Assembly: GCA_025450405.1 (NCBI GenBank)
Contig: JANWHL010000232.1
Location: 1 to 10,405, forward strand
DNA: 10,405 nucleotides
Origin: Ktedonobacterales bacterium
GTDB taxonomy: Bacteria; Chloroflexota; Ktedonobacteria; Ktedonobacterales; JADMIN01
Reading direction: 5' to 3'
The notes beneath the pieces are model-generated. The model was not told the DNA's origin and did not search any database. It was given only the letters and a program-made list of their open reading frames with translations. Positions 1 to 6,340 of this stretch are shown piece by piece. The translations under genes were made by a program, and so were the position numbers. Positions within the stretch are counted from its first letter, which is position 1. Each line of letters starts with the position of its first letter.

Positions 1-53
1 CATGGCGTGAACCCATGGCGTGTTCCCGGCGCGCCAGGCCGAGTCTCAGGTAC

Positions 54-59
54 GAGGAG
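54..59 (+). promoter_or_regulatory. Ribosome binding site of pyrE-like gene
   Basis: GAGGAG lies 10 bases before ATG 70. It favours this start over the in-frame GTG at 7, which sits at the window edge with no visible site. Confidence 0.6.
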
Positions 60-69
60 AGCCCGCACC

Positions 70-732
70 ATGCCCAACGCCGACACGCAACCATCCCCGG
101 AGGGCCTGACACCTTCGCAACAGGTGTTCGCCGATCAACTGCTGGCCACGGGCGCGATCCGCTTCGGCGCCTTCCGGCTCAAACTGCACGAACGCCAGCC
201 CGACGCCCCACTCTCGCCGATCTATATTAATCTGCGCGTGCTCCGTTCTTTCCCCGACGCCCTCGATGCCGCCGTCGCCGTCCTGGCCGAGCTGATCCAC
301 GCGCACAACCTCCATCCCGACCTCTATGCCGATGTGCCCATGGCCGCCACGCCGCTCGTCGCCGTCCTCGCCCACCAGACACGCATCGGCATGATCACCC
401 CACGCGAGCCCAAGACCCATGGCCTCACCGGCACCGTGGACGGAGCATTCGCCGCCGGCCAATCGGCGCTGGTGATCGATGATCTGGTCACCAATGCCGA
501 GAGCAAGCTCGAAGCGGCACGTGTGCTCGAATCCAACGGCCTCCACGTCCATGACATCGCCGTGCTGATCGACCGCGAGCAGGGCGGCCCCGCCCAGGTG
601 GCCGCGGCGGGCTACACACTCCACGCGGCGACGCGGGCCAGTCAGCTTTTGGCCTACTTCCACCGGACCGGCGGCATGGACGACGCCCGCTTTGCCGAGG
701 TCACCGCCTATTTCGCCGGAGCCCACGCGTGA
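70..732 (+). CDS. pyrE: Orotate phosphoribosyltransferase-like protein (divergent)
   Basis: Predicted to transfer phosphoribosyl from PRPP to orotate, giving OMP, in de novo pyrimidine synthesis in the cytosol. The 220-residue protein aligns by eye with the OPRT domain of UMP synthases: FGAFRLK at 32-38, SPIYINLR at 49-56, the PRPP-binding strand and loop ALVIDDLVTNAES at 133-145, and a closing LIDREQGG at 166-173. The start at ATG 70 is preceded by GAGGAG at 54-59; the frame is also open back to a GTG at 7, which has no comparable site. It overlaps pyrD by four bases, which supports a pyrimidine role. Oddities: the usual T-(T/A)-G loop reads TNAES, the mobile-loop Arg (R99 in Salmonella PyrE) is Pro111, the following Lys is Arg112, and about six residues are inserted before SPIY. 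Lys115 and His117 of the mobile loop are kept. It may be a functional OPRT of an unusual subgroup or a related phosphoribosyltransferase. Confidence 0.82.
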   Translation: MPNADTQPSPEGLTPSQQVFADQLLATGAIRFGAFRLKLHERQPDAPLSPIYINLRVLRSFPDALDAAVAVLAELIHAHNLHPDLYADVPMAATPLVAVLAHQTRIGMITPREPKTHGLTGTVDGAFAAGQSALVIDDLVTNAESKLEAARVLESNGLHVHDIAVLIDREQGGPAQVAAAGYTLHAATRASQLLAYFHRTGGMDDARFAEVTAYFAGAHA

Positions 733-1823
733 GCCGCCAACTGGCGCGCGCGCTGCCCGCCGCCATGCCCACCCTCTACCGACGCGTCCTCCGACCAGCC
801 CTCTTCGCTCGTGGTCGCGATCCCGAGGTCATCCACGACGAGATGCTCCGGCTGCTCGGGGCGGCCGCGCGCTCGCCGGCGCTGCTCCGCCTGATCGCCG
901 CCACGCTGGGCGGTGGCCCGGATGATCCGGCCGCCCACCGCCGCGTCTTTGGACTCGATTTTCCGTCGCCGATCGGCCTGGCCGCCGGTTTCGACAAGAA
1001 CGCCGTCGCCGTGCCGGCGCTGGCCGCGCTTGGCTTCGGCTTTGTCGAGGTGGGCACCGTCACCCGCTGGCCGCAAGAGGGCAGCCCCCGCCCCCGCCTC
1101 TTCCGCTTGCCCGCGGACGAGGCGCTCATCAACCGGATGGGCTTCAATAATCAGGGCGCCGAGGCCGTGGCCGCGCGCCTGGCGCATCTTCCGCCGCTCA
1201 GCGTGCCCCTGGGCATCAGCCTGGGCAAGTCGAAGAGCACGCCGCTGGACCAAGCCGAAGCGGATTACTTGGCGAGCCTCGAGGCCCTCCATCCGTACGG
1301 CGACTACTTCGCCATCAACGTCAGCTCGCCAAACACGCCGGGCCTGCGCACCCTCCAGGAACGCGATCGGTTGGACGCTCTCCTCGCCGCGCTGATCACC
1401 CGCCTGCTCGCGCTCGGCGCGGCCGAGGGCCGCCCGACACCACGTCCGCTGCTGGTCAAGGTCTCTCCTGACCTCGATGACGCGGGCCTGGCGGACGTCG
1501 TCGCGGTCTGCCTCGCACGTGGCGCCTCTGGCCTCATCGCCACCAACACCACCCTCGCGCGCGACGGACTCACCAGCGCGGCGTCCGAGCCGGGTGGCCT
1601 GAGCGGCCGCCCGCTGCATGCGCGCGCCGTGGCGGTAGTGCGGCACCTGCGCAATCTCGCGGGCGATGCCCTCCCGATCATCGGCGGCGGCGGCATCTTC
1701 ACGCCCGACGATGCCCAGCGCATGCTCGACGCTGGCGCCACCCTCCTCCAGGTCTACACGAGCTTCATCTACGAAGGCCCCGATATCGCCCGCCGCCTCG
1801 CGCGCGGTCTCGTGGCACGCTAA
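729..1823 (+). CDS. pyrD: Dihydroorotate dehydrogenase (quinone), class 2
   Basis: Oxidises dihydroorotate to orotate with FMN and passes the electrons to membrane quinone; this is the step before PyrE. The protein has 364 residues, close to the class 2 length. The N-terminal stretch (about 14-60, LYRRVLRPALF then amphipathic helices) matches the membrane-associating extension of class 2 enzymes. FMN and substrate signatures follow: IGLAAGFDKN at 82-91, VEVGTVT at 106-112, INRMGFNNQG at 134-143, NVSSPNTPGLRTLQ at 197-210, ATNTT at 271-275, and GGGGIFTPDDA at 319-329. Ser200 corresponds to the catalytic Ser175 of E. coli PyrD, so it is not a class 1 (Cys) enzyme. The GTG start overlaps the preceding stop as GTGA and has GGAG at 718-721, seven bases upstream. 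An in-frame ATG at 765 is a weaker alternative without a ribosome site. It is probably translationally coupled to the upstream gene. Confidence 0.97.
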   Translation: MSRQLARALPAAMPTLYRRVLRPALFARGRDPEVIHDEMLRLLGAAARSPALLRLIAATLGGGPDDPAAHRRVFGLDFPSPIGLAAGFDKNAVAVPALAALGFGFVEVGTVTRWPQEGSPRPRLFRLPADEALINRMGFNNQGAEAVAARLAHLPPLSVPLGISLGKSKSTPLDQAEADYLASLEALHPYGDYFAINVSSPNTPGLRTLQERDRLDALLAALITRLLALGAAEGRPTPRPLLVKVSPDLDDAGLADVVAVCLARGASGLIATNTTLARDGLTSAASEPGGLSGRPLHARAVAVVRHLRNLAGDALPIIGGGGIFTPDDAQRMLDAGATLLQVYTSFIYEGPDIARRLARGLVAR

Positions 1824-1831
1824 CTCGCGAG

Positions 1832-3355
1832 CTAACCCGCGTGCCAGTCCGCCAGCGCCGCCGCCACCGCCTCTACCAGCTGCTCATCCCGCTCCGGAAG
1901 CACCGTGCGCGGGTCCAGGAGCACGCGGCCACGCAGCACACGCGCCACCACTGGCGGCGAGCCCCGTCGCAGGCGCGCGGCCAGTCGGGCCGCGACGTCT
2001 GGCCCCTCCTTCGCATCGGTGCCGGCCCCCAGCGCCGCGGAATCTAGCTCCACGGCGCACAGGGCGGTCGGCAGCATTTCCCCCGGCAGCGAGCCCCCGC
2101 CAATGGTTGATTCGCCGTCGACGACCGCCAGCCGCGCTATGCCTGAAGTCCTCTCGGCCAGCCGCGTGACCCACCTCTCGGCGCGAGCGCGCACGTCTCC
2201 AACCGACGTCGCCAGCATGCGCCAGATGGGGATCTCGCGCTCGGCGGTGCCATCGCGGTAGGCTCGCAGGGTGGCCTCCAGTGCCGCCAGCGTCAGTTTG
2301 TCAATGCGCACGGCGCGCATCAGCGGGTGCCTGGCAAGCGTGCGCAACGCCGCGCCGCGCCCGACGATGATGCCCGCCTGCGGCCCCCCCAGCAACTTGT
2401 CGCCAGAGAAACACACCACGTCCGCCCCAGCGCCTAGGCTCTCCATCGGCGTCGGCTCGTGGGCCAGCCCATAGCGCTCCGTGGCGAGGAGGCAGCCACT
2501 CCCCAGGTCCTCCACCAGCGGCAGCCCGTGGGCGTGGGCCAGTTCCGCCAGCGCGGCGCGCGACGGCGCCTCGGTAAAGCCGAAAATGCGAAAGTTGCTG
2601 GGGTGGACGGCCAGCAGTGCCCCTGTTTCCTGCCCGATGGCGGCGGCATAGTCTTCGACGCGGGTGCGGTTAGTGGTCCCAACCTCCACAAGTCGCGCCC
2701 CACCCTGGCGCATGACATCTGGGACGCGAAATCCACCGCCGATCTCCACCAGTTCCCCCCGCGAGACGACCACCTCACGGCCGGCGGCGAGCCCGCTCAA
2801 CACCACGAGCATCGCCGCCGCGTTGTTGTTCACCACCAGCGCATCCTCAGCGCCCGTCACCGCACGCAGCAGGCCCCGCACATGGGTCTGTCGCGATCCG
2901 CGCTCGCCCGCATCCAGGTCGTACTCCAGATTCGAGTAACCGCGGCTCACCCGTACCATTGCCTCAAGCGCGGCCGCGCTGAGCGGCGCGCGCCCGAGAT
3001 TGGTGTTGACGATGACCCCCGTCGCGTTGATCACCTCGCGCAGCTCTGGCCGCCGCGCCAGGTCCAGCGCGGCGGCGGCACGCCGGGCGAGCGTGCCCGC
3101 GTCTGGCGTGCGGTAGCCCGCCACTGTCGCGTTTGCGGCGGCGCTGTCGTCCGGCGCCGCGCGTGTCACGGCCTCCGCCCGCGCGGCCGCCACCACCTCA
3201 CGCACCGCGCCCACCAATGTCGCGTGCGCAACGTCAGTTGCGAGTGCGCGCAGCTCGTCCTGCCGCAGCACCTCATCCACCGACGGGAGGCCACGCGGTC
3301 CCATGGCCCCGCGTCCGGCGGCCCCGTTTCCCGCGCGCTGGCGAGTCTGAGCCAT
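1832..3355 (-). CDS. selA: L-seryl-tRNA(Sec) selenium transferase
   Basis: PLP enzyme that converts seryl-tRNA(Sec) to selenocysteinyl-tRNA(Sec) using selenophosphate. The 507-residue protein has the SelA N-terminal motif LPSVDEVL at 23-30, INATGVIVNTNLGRAPLS at 109-126, SNLEYDLDAGERGSR at 141-155, VNNNAAA at 175-181, VEDLGSG at 281-287 and the PLP lysine motif FSGDKLLGGPQAG at 316-328, with Lys320 as the predicted Schiff-base residue. GDGT-type and IPIWRML segments (368-381) complete the fold. The start at 3355 has GGGAGA nine bases upstream; an ATG at 3304 (MGPRGLPSV) would give a length nearer to typical SelA and cannot be excluded. It converges with pyrD, leaving 8 bp between the stop codons, so it is not in that operon. 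No selB, selC or selD is in the window. Confidence 0.96.
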   Translation of the reverse strand: MAQTRQRAGNGAAGRGAMGPRGLPSVDEVLRQDELRALATDVAHATLVGAVREVVAAARAEAVTRAAPDDSAAANATVAGYRTPDAGTLARRAAAALDLARRPELREVINATGVIVNTNLGRAPLSAAALEAMVRVSRGYSNLEYDLDAGERGSRQTHVRGLLRAVTGAEDALVVNNNAAAMLVVLSGLAAGREVVVSRGELVEIGGGFRVPDVMRQGGARLVEVGTTNRTRVEDYAAAIGQETGALLAVHPSNFRIFGFTEAPSRAALAELAHAHGLPLVEDLGSGCLLATERYGLAHEPTPMESLGAGADVVCFSGDKLLGGPQAGIIVGRGAALRTLARHPLMRAVRIDKLTLAALEATLRAYRDGTAEREIPIWRMLATSVGDVRARAERWVTRLAERTSGIARLAVVDGESTIGGGSLPGEMLPTALCAVELDSAALGAGTDAKEGPDVAARLAARLRRGSPPVVARVLRGRVLLDPRTVLPERDEQLVEAVAAALADWHAG

Positions 3356-3364
3356 AGCTGATGG

Positions 3365-3370
3365 TCTCCC
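3365..3370 (-). promoter_or_regulatory. Ribosome binding site of selA
   Basis: On the minus strand GGGAGA lies nine bases before ATG 3355. The alternative start at 3304 is preceded only by a G/C-rich stretch without a clear site, so this element decides the start in favour of 3355. Confidence 0.5.
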
Positions 3371-3389
3371 GCGCGGTCTGACACGTTGA

Positions 3390-3406
3390 GGCGGACCAAC
3401 TCCGCC
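3390..3406 (-). other. Hairpin in the selA leader
   Basis: A perfect 6-bp inverted repeat, GGCGGA and TCCGCC with a 5-base loop. It falls inside the predicted selA leader, 35 bases before the start codon. There is no T-run, so it is not a typical terminator. No tRNA fold could be built around it. Confidence 0.4.
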
Positions 3407-3446
3407 AGCCACCGCGATCGGCCGGGGTGATCCGTGCCGCGCACCC

Positions 3447-3455
3447 ACTATACCA
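3447..3455 (-). promoter_or_regulatory. Possible extended -10 promoter for selA
   Basis: The minus strand reads TGGTATAGT: a TGn extended element followed by TATAGT, 5/6 to the -10 consensus. No good -35 is found 16-18 bases upstream, which extended -10 promoters can tolerate. It would place transcription start near 3440 and give a leader of about 85 bases that includes the hairpin at 3390-3406. Confidence 0.4.
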
Positions 3456-3494
3456 GCCTCAACGCATCGGACGCGCCCCCCGCCACATGGGCAT

Positions 3495-3550
3495 CGCGAT
3501 TGCCCCGTCGCGATTGACCTGGCGCGATTGACCTGGCGCGATTGACCTGG
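3495..3550. repeat. 14-bp tandem repeat, four units
   Basis: Three identical copies of CGCGATTGACCTGG occupy 3509-3522, 3523-3536 and 3537-3550. A fourth, degenerate unit at 3495-3508 differs at three positions. The array lies in the 333-bp gap between divergent selA and the membrane-protein gene. Each perfect unit contains TTGACC, similar to a -35 hexamer. The array could be a regulatory site or a slippage product. Confidence 0.9.
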
Positions 3551-3607
3551 CGTACACCCATGCCAGGCATCCGGGCTATGCAGATTCCCCACGTTCGAAG
3601 CACCCCC

Positions 3608-3613
3608 TATAAT
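3608..3613 (+). promoter_or_regulatory. TATAAT -10 box upstream of the membrane-protein gene
   Basis: A perfect TATAAT in otherwise G+C-rich DNA. The best -35 at 17-bp spacing is TTCCCC (3585-3590), only 3/6, so activity may depend on an activator. The predicted transcription start is near 3620, giving a leader of about 70 bases before ATG 3689. The inverted repeat at 3629-3646 lies just downstream. Confidence 0.45.
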
Positions 3614-3628
3614 GGTGGCGCGCCAGGA

Positions 3629-3646
3629 GCCGGCATTATGCCCGGC
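3629..3646. other. Inverted repeat near the predicted transcription start
   Basis: GCCGGCAT and ATGCCCGGC flank a single T with one extra C, so the site is nearly palindromic. It lies about 10 bases past the predicted start point from the TATAAT box. It could be an operator or a small leader hairpin (GCCGG paired with CCGGC around an 8-base loop). Confidence 0.35.
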
Positions 3647-3688
3647 ACAACGCAACGTCGCCGATGGATCGTGAAACGAGGAGCGCGG

Positions 3689-5383
3689 ATGGCGCGGACG
3701 GGTATCGCGGCACGCGCGCCAGCCGCGCTGAGCACACGCGCCGAGCGGATCAGCGCACTCGCCCTGCCGTCCCTGGCCGACACGCTCTTCATCCTCTGTC
3801 TCGCGGGTGTCACTCTCGGCCTCCAGGGGCGCGCGCTCGGAAGCGACGGCGACATCGGGTGGCATCTGCGCCAGGGTCTGCTCACGCTCAGCGGCCAACT
3901 GCCACGCTACGACACGCTCTCCAGCACCGCGTCTGGCCAGCCGCTGGTCGACATGGAGTGGCTCGGCGAGGCGGCATATGCCCTTGTGTGGCGCGCCGCT
4001 GGCCTGAACGGCGTCGTGGCGCTCGCGGGCCTGCTGATCGCCATCACTGGCGCCGGCCTGCTGCTGGCGCTGCGCGCGCGCGGCACCCCCATCCTGCTCG
4101 CGCTGCCCCTGGCGCTGCTGGCCGTGGCCCTGACCTCGATCCACTGGGTCGCCCGCCCTCACCTCTTCTCGCTCCCGCTCCTGCTCTGGTGGTCAGAGTG
4201 GCTCTGGCGCTACTGGCGCGATGGCCGACGCTGGCGCCTTTGGTGCTTCCCACCCGTTCTCGCCCTCTGGGCCAATCTCCATGGCTACTTCCTCGACGGC
4301 CTCCTGCTCCTGGGATCAGCGGTGGTCGTGGCGTGGATCTTCCGCCGCGACCGCGGCCGCGCCGAGCCCCTCCCCCTCACACTCGCTCTGGGCGCGAGCG
4401 CGCTGGCGATGCTCGCGACGCCCTGGGGCCTCGCGTTGCCCCAGCACTACCTGACCTTCTTCGCCGTCCCCGACGTGATCGCCAATACCCAGGAGTGGCA
4501 GTCACCCGACTTCCACACCCTCGCGGCGCGCATCTTCCTGCTGCTGCTCTTCCTGTTGGTGGCGGCATGGATCTTCGCCAGCCGCGCCGCCCCAACCAGG
4601 CCCCCGCGTGACACCGCGCCAGCCTCTCTAGCGGCGGACATGCCCGCGGCACCGCGTTTAGCCGGCCCAGAGCCGCTGGCTTGGGTCGTGGCGGGCGTCT
4701 TCACCGCCCTCGCCCTGATGGCCGTTCGCTCCGTCCCGCTCTGGGCCGTCGTGGTCACCCCCATCATCGGCGAAGCCCTCACCGCGTGGATCCGCACCCT
4801 GGCAACAGATGCCCGTCCTGAAGCCGGCCCTGGGTGGATCACCCGCCTGGCCGCCGCGACACTGGCCCGCTCAGCGCGCCTTGATTCCACCGAGCGCCAG
4901 ATCGGCCGCGGCGCGTGGTCGGCGCTCGTGGTTGTGCTGCTTGGGCTCATGCTGGCTGGCGGCGGGCGCCTGCCCGGGACCCGTGCCGTCGTCTTGCGCG
5001 CCGCGTTCTCCTCGCGTGACTTCCCGGTGGCCGCGGTGGCACAGCTCCAACGCGCGGGACTGCCCCCCGGCCGCGGCTTCAACACCGCCGAGTGGGGCGG
5101 CTACCTCGAGTACGCGCTGCCAACCTATCGTGACTTCGTCGACACTCGCACCGATTTCTACAGTCCGGCGCTGCTCCGCGACTACCTTACCATGGTGGAC
5201 GCCGCGCCCGGTTGGCGGCGCCTCTTCACGCGCTATCAGATACATTGGGCGCTTCTGCCCCAGGCATTGCCTCTGACCCAACTCCTCGCCTCCACACCGG
5301 GCTGGACCTGCCACGCACTGGATGACCAGGGCGTAGCATCGCTCTGCGTGCAAACGTCACCGGGGCCACCATCGTCCCAATGA
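3689..5383 (+). CDS. Polytopic membrane protein, GT-C glycosyltransferase-like
   Basis: A 564-residue integral membrane protein with about nine hydrophobic segments: near 29-47, 105-127, 133-150, 158-172, 187-218, 230-248, 281-297, 328-361 and 409-424. The first loop has DGDIGWHLRQG at 53-63, then RYDTLSSTASGQPLVDMEWLGE (73-94). This matches the acidic first-loop layout (D-x-WWHL, then D-x-x-S-x-T-x-x-G-x-x-x-x-x-EW) common in uncharacterised GT-C/PMT-like bacterial proteins, which usually use polyprenyl-phosphate sugars. LWANLHGYFLDGL at 193-205 is also typical. The soluble C-terminus (about 430-560) holds NTAEWGGYLEYALP and DFVDTRTDFYS, a recurrent module of the same group. ATG 3689 has GAGGAG at 3678-3683, five bases upstream; the frame is open back to 3542, but that lies before the predicted promoter. 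Sugar donor and acceptor are unknown. Divergent from selA. Confidence 0.78.
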   Translation: MARTGIAARAPAALSTRAERISALALPSLADTLFILCLAGVTLGLQGRALGSDGDIGWHLRQGLLTLSGQLPRYDTLSSTASGQPLVDMEWLGEAAYALVWRAAGLNGVVALAGLLIAITGAGLLLALRARGTPILLALPLALLAVALTSIHWVARPHLFSLPLLLWWSEWLWRYWRDGRRWRLWCFPPVLALWANLHGYFLDGLLLLGSAVVVAWIFRRDRGRAEPLPLTLALGASALAMLATPWGLALPQHYLTFFAVPDVIANTQEWQSPDFHTLAARIFLLLLFLLVAAWIFASRAAPTRPPRDTAPASLAADMPAAPRLAGPEPLAWVVAGVFTALALMAVRSVPLWAVVVTPIIGEALTAWIRTLATDARPEAGPGWITRLAAATLARSARLDSTERQIGRGAWSALVVVLLGLMLAGGGRLPGTRAVVLRAAFSSRDFPVAAVAQLQRAGLPPGRGFNTAEWGGYLEYALPTYRDFVDTRTDFYSPALLRDYLTMVDAAPGWRRLFTRYQIHWALLPQALPLTQLLASTPGWTCHALDDQGVASLCVQTSPGPPSSQ

Positions 5384-5403
5384 AGCGAGGAATCGCCGCT
5401 GGC

Positions 5404-5426
5404 GCGGTGTGTCGCCGCCACACCGC
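5404..5426 (+). terminator. Hairpin after the membrane-protein gene
   Basis: GCGGTGTG and CACACCGC form a perfect 8-bp stem with a 7-base loop, 21 bases after the stop codon at 5383. No T-run follows, so a classic intrinsic terminator is uncertain, but position and stability suggest a transcript end or 3'-end protection. Confidence 0.4.
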
Positions 5427-5432
5427 TCGGCA

Positions 5433-5441
5433 TGATACACT
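5433..5441 (+). promoter_or_regulatory. Possible extended -10 for the 5565 gene
   Basis: TGATACACT gives a TGn element followed by TACACT (4/6 to the consensus), immediately after the hairpin at 5404-5426. The -10 hexamer matches the one in the better promoter at 8974-9002. No convincing -35 is seen. It would give a leader of about 117 bases before ATG 5565. Confidence 0.25.
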
Positions 5442-5564
5442 GTGCCATGATTCTGGCTGCGCGCACGTGCCCCGCCGCGTGCGTGTCACCTTGCCCGGCA
5501 CGCTCACGTCACGCGGGCCGTCAGCGCTTGAGGGCCTCCGCGGCCTCGCCAGGAAGGAGCGCGC

Positions 5565-5828
5565 ATGCGCGCGGTCGACGACAACACACCAGTGAAGCTG
5601 GCGGTGCTACGCAAGCTCCGCGAGTGGGGTCCACTCACCGAGAGCGACCTCGGCCGGATGCTGGCCGGACACTTCATCACCACCGACGACCTGCGCGACA
5701 TGGAGGAAGAAGGTCTTGTGGATATGGCGTTCGTCGGCGATGAACACGTCGTGACAACCGCCATCGTGGGCCGGCTCTTTCTGGAGCAGCACGAGGACGG
5801 CGAACCTCGGGCTCGACCCGATCGCTAA
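5565..5828 (+). CDS. Small winged-helix-like protein of unknown function
   Basis: An 87-residue acidic protein that I do not recognise as a named family. Residues 9-50 read as helices in a helix-turn-helix layout: PVKLAVLRKLREWGPL, then TESDLGRML, then TTDDLRDMEEEGLV. They are followed by VDMAFVGDEHVVTTAIVGRLFLE (52-74), which could form the wing strands and a last helix. That resembles the winged-helix pattern of 'increase the level, test the next step' small regulators, but DNA binding is only inferred. The tail (75-87) is charged and probably disordered. The start is well supported: AGGAAGGAG at 5551-5559, five bases before ATG. The rhodanese gene follows 61 bases later, so the two may share a transcript. 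It could equally be a protein-interaction domain. Confidence 0.72.
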   Translation: MRAVDDNTPVKLAVLRKLREWGPLTESDLGRMLAGHFITTDDLRDMEEEGLVDMAFVGDEHVVTTAIVGRLFLEQHEDGEPRARPDR

Positions 5829-5889
5829 GCACACCCTGCACAACTGAGCAGACGCCGCCATGGGTGTGAGCGCGTCACAAGGGGGTTTT

Positions 5890-6246
5890 ATGGCGTACGA
5901 CGAACCAGAGGCGGACCGACCACCATACCACGAGATCGGGCCGGATGACGCCCGTAAGCTCCAGGCTTCGGGAGCGCTGGTGGTGGACGTGCGTCAGCCG
6001 GACGAGTGGCGGCGTGGCCACATCGCCGGCGCCCAGTTGATTCCGCTCGACGGCATCTATGTCTTCGGCCACGCCATCGTCGACCTGCCACACGATCGCG
6101 ATGTCGTGTTCGTCTGCGAGGTAGGCCAGCGCAGCGGCGTGGCGAGCGAGATCGCGCTGGTGGCCGGTTTCTCCCCCGACCATGTGCACAATCTGATGGG
6201 TGGCATGGGCCTCTGGCGGCGCCAGGGTTTGCCCATGGAGCGATAG
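5890..6246 (+). CDS. Single-domain rhodanese-like sulfurtransferase
   Basis: A 118-residue single rhodanese domain that probably carries a persulfide and transfers sulfur in the cytosol. Typical elements are VVDVRQPDEWRRGHIAGAQLIPL at 31-53 (the D-V-R and GHI-GA motifs), the active-site loop VCEVGQRS at 75-82 with the predicted catalytic Cys76, and NLMGGMGLWRRQGLP at 101-115, the usual C-terminal G-G-x-x-x-W signature. The six-residue active loop fits sulfurtransferases rather than Cdc25-like phosphatases, which have seven. I chose ATG 5890 because AAGGGGG ends four bases upstream; an in-frame ATG at 5860 lacks a ribosome site. No membrane segment or signal peptide. The physiological donor and acceptor are not shown by the context. 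A selenium role is conceivable since selA is nearby, but it is on the other strand and nothing direct supports it. Confidence 0.93.
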   Translation: MAYDEPEADRPPYHEIGPDDARKLQASGALVVDVRQPDEWRRGHIAGAQLIPLDGIYVFGHAIVDLPHDRDVVFVCEVGQRSGVASEIALVAGFSPDHVHNLMGGMGLWRRQGLPMER

Positions 6247-6340
6247 CGCGGATCGCACCACCGCTCCGTCCACCCACCGTCGGACCCCCGCGAACTGGCA
6301 TCCAGGATGCTTGCCCCCGACTCGGAGGGAGGCAGGCACG

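Noticed and set aside
708..1646. Long minus-strand open frame opposite pyrD
   Set aside because: Arg/Gly/Ala-rich shadow of pyrD with no recognisable domain. Similar long shadows occur opposite most genes here, as expected in G+C-rich DNA.
2459..3361. Plus-strand 300-codon open frame opposite selA
   Set aside because: Composition typical of an antisense shadow and no domain; selA in the same span is unambiguous.
3360..3420. Possible tRNA, including tRNA(Sec), in the selA leader
   Set aside because: AGTTGGT resembles a D-loop, but no acceptor, anticodon or T-arm stems could be paired around it.
3542..3688. Earlier start for the membrane protein at 3542, 3560 or 3638
   Set aside because: Most of this lies before the predicted promoter or in the tandem repeat, and none of these starts has a ribosome site as good as GAGGAG at 3678-3683.
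3356..4162. Extension of the selA reading frame upstream to 4162
   Set aside because: The frame is open by G+C bias, but it runs across the divergent promoter region and antisense to the membrane-protein gene, and SelA homology begins only around residue 20 from the 3355 start.
5860..5889. Rhodanese start at ATG 5860
   Set aside because: No ribosome site upstream, while ATG 5890 has AAGGGGG four bases before it.
5890..6246. Rhodanese as a dedicated selenium-delivery protein linked to selA
   Set aside because: The genes are over 2.5 kb apart, on opposite strands and not co-transcribed; nothing in the protein singles out selenium.
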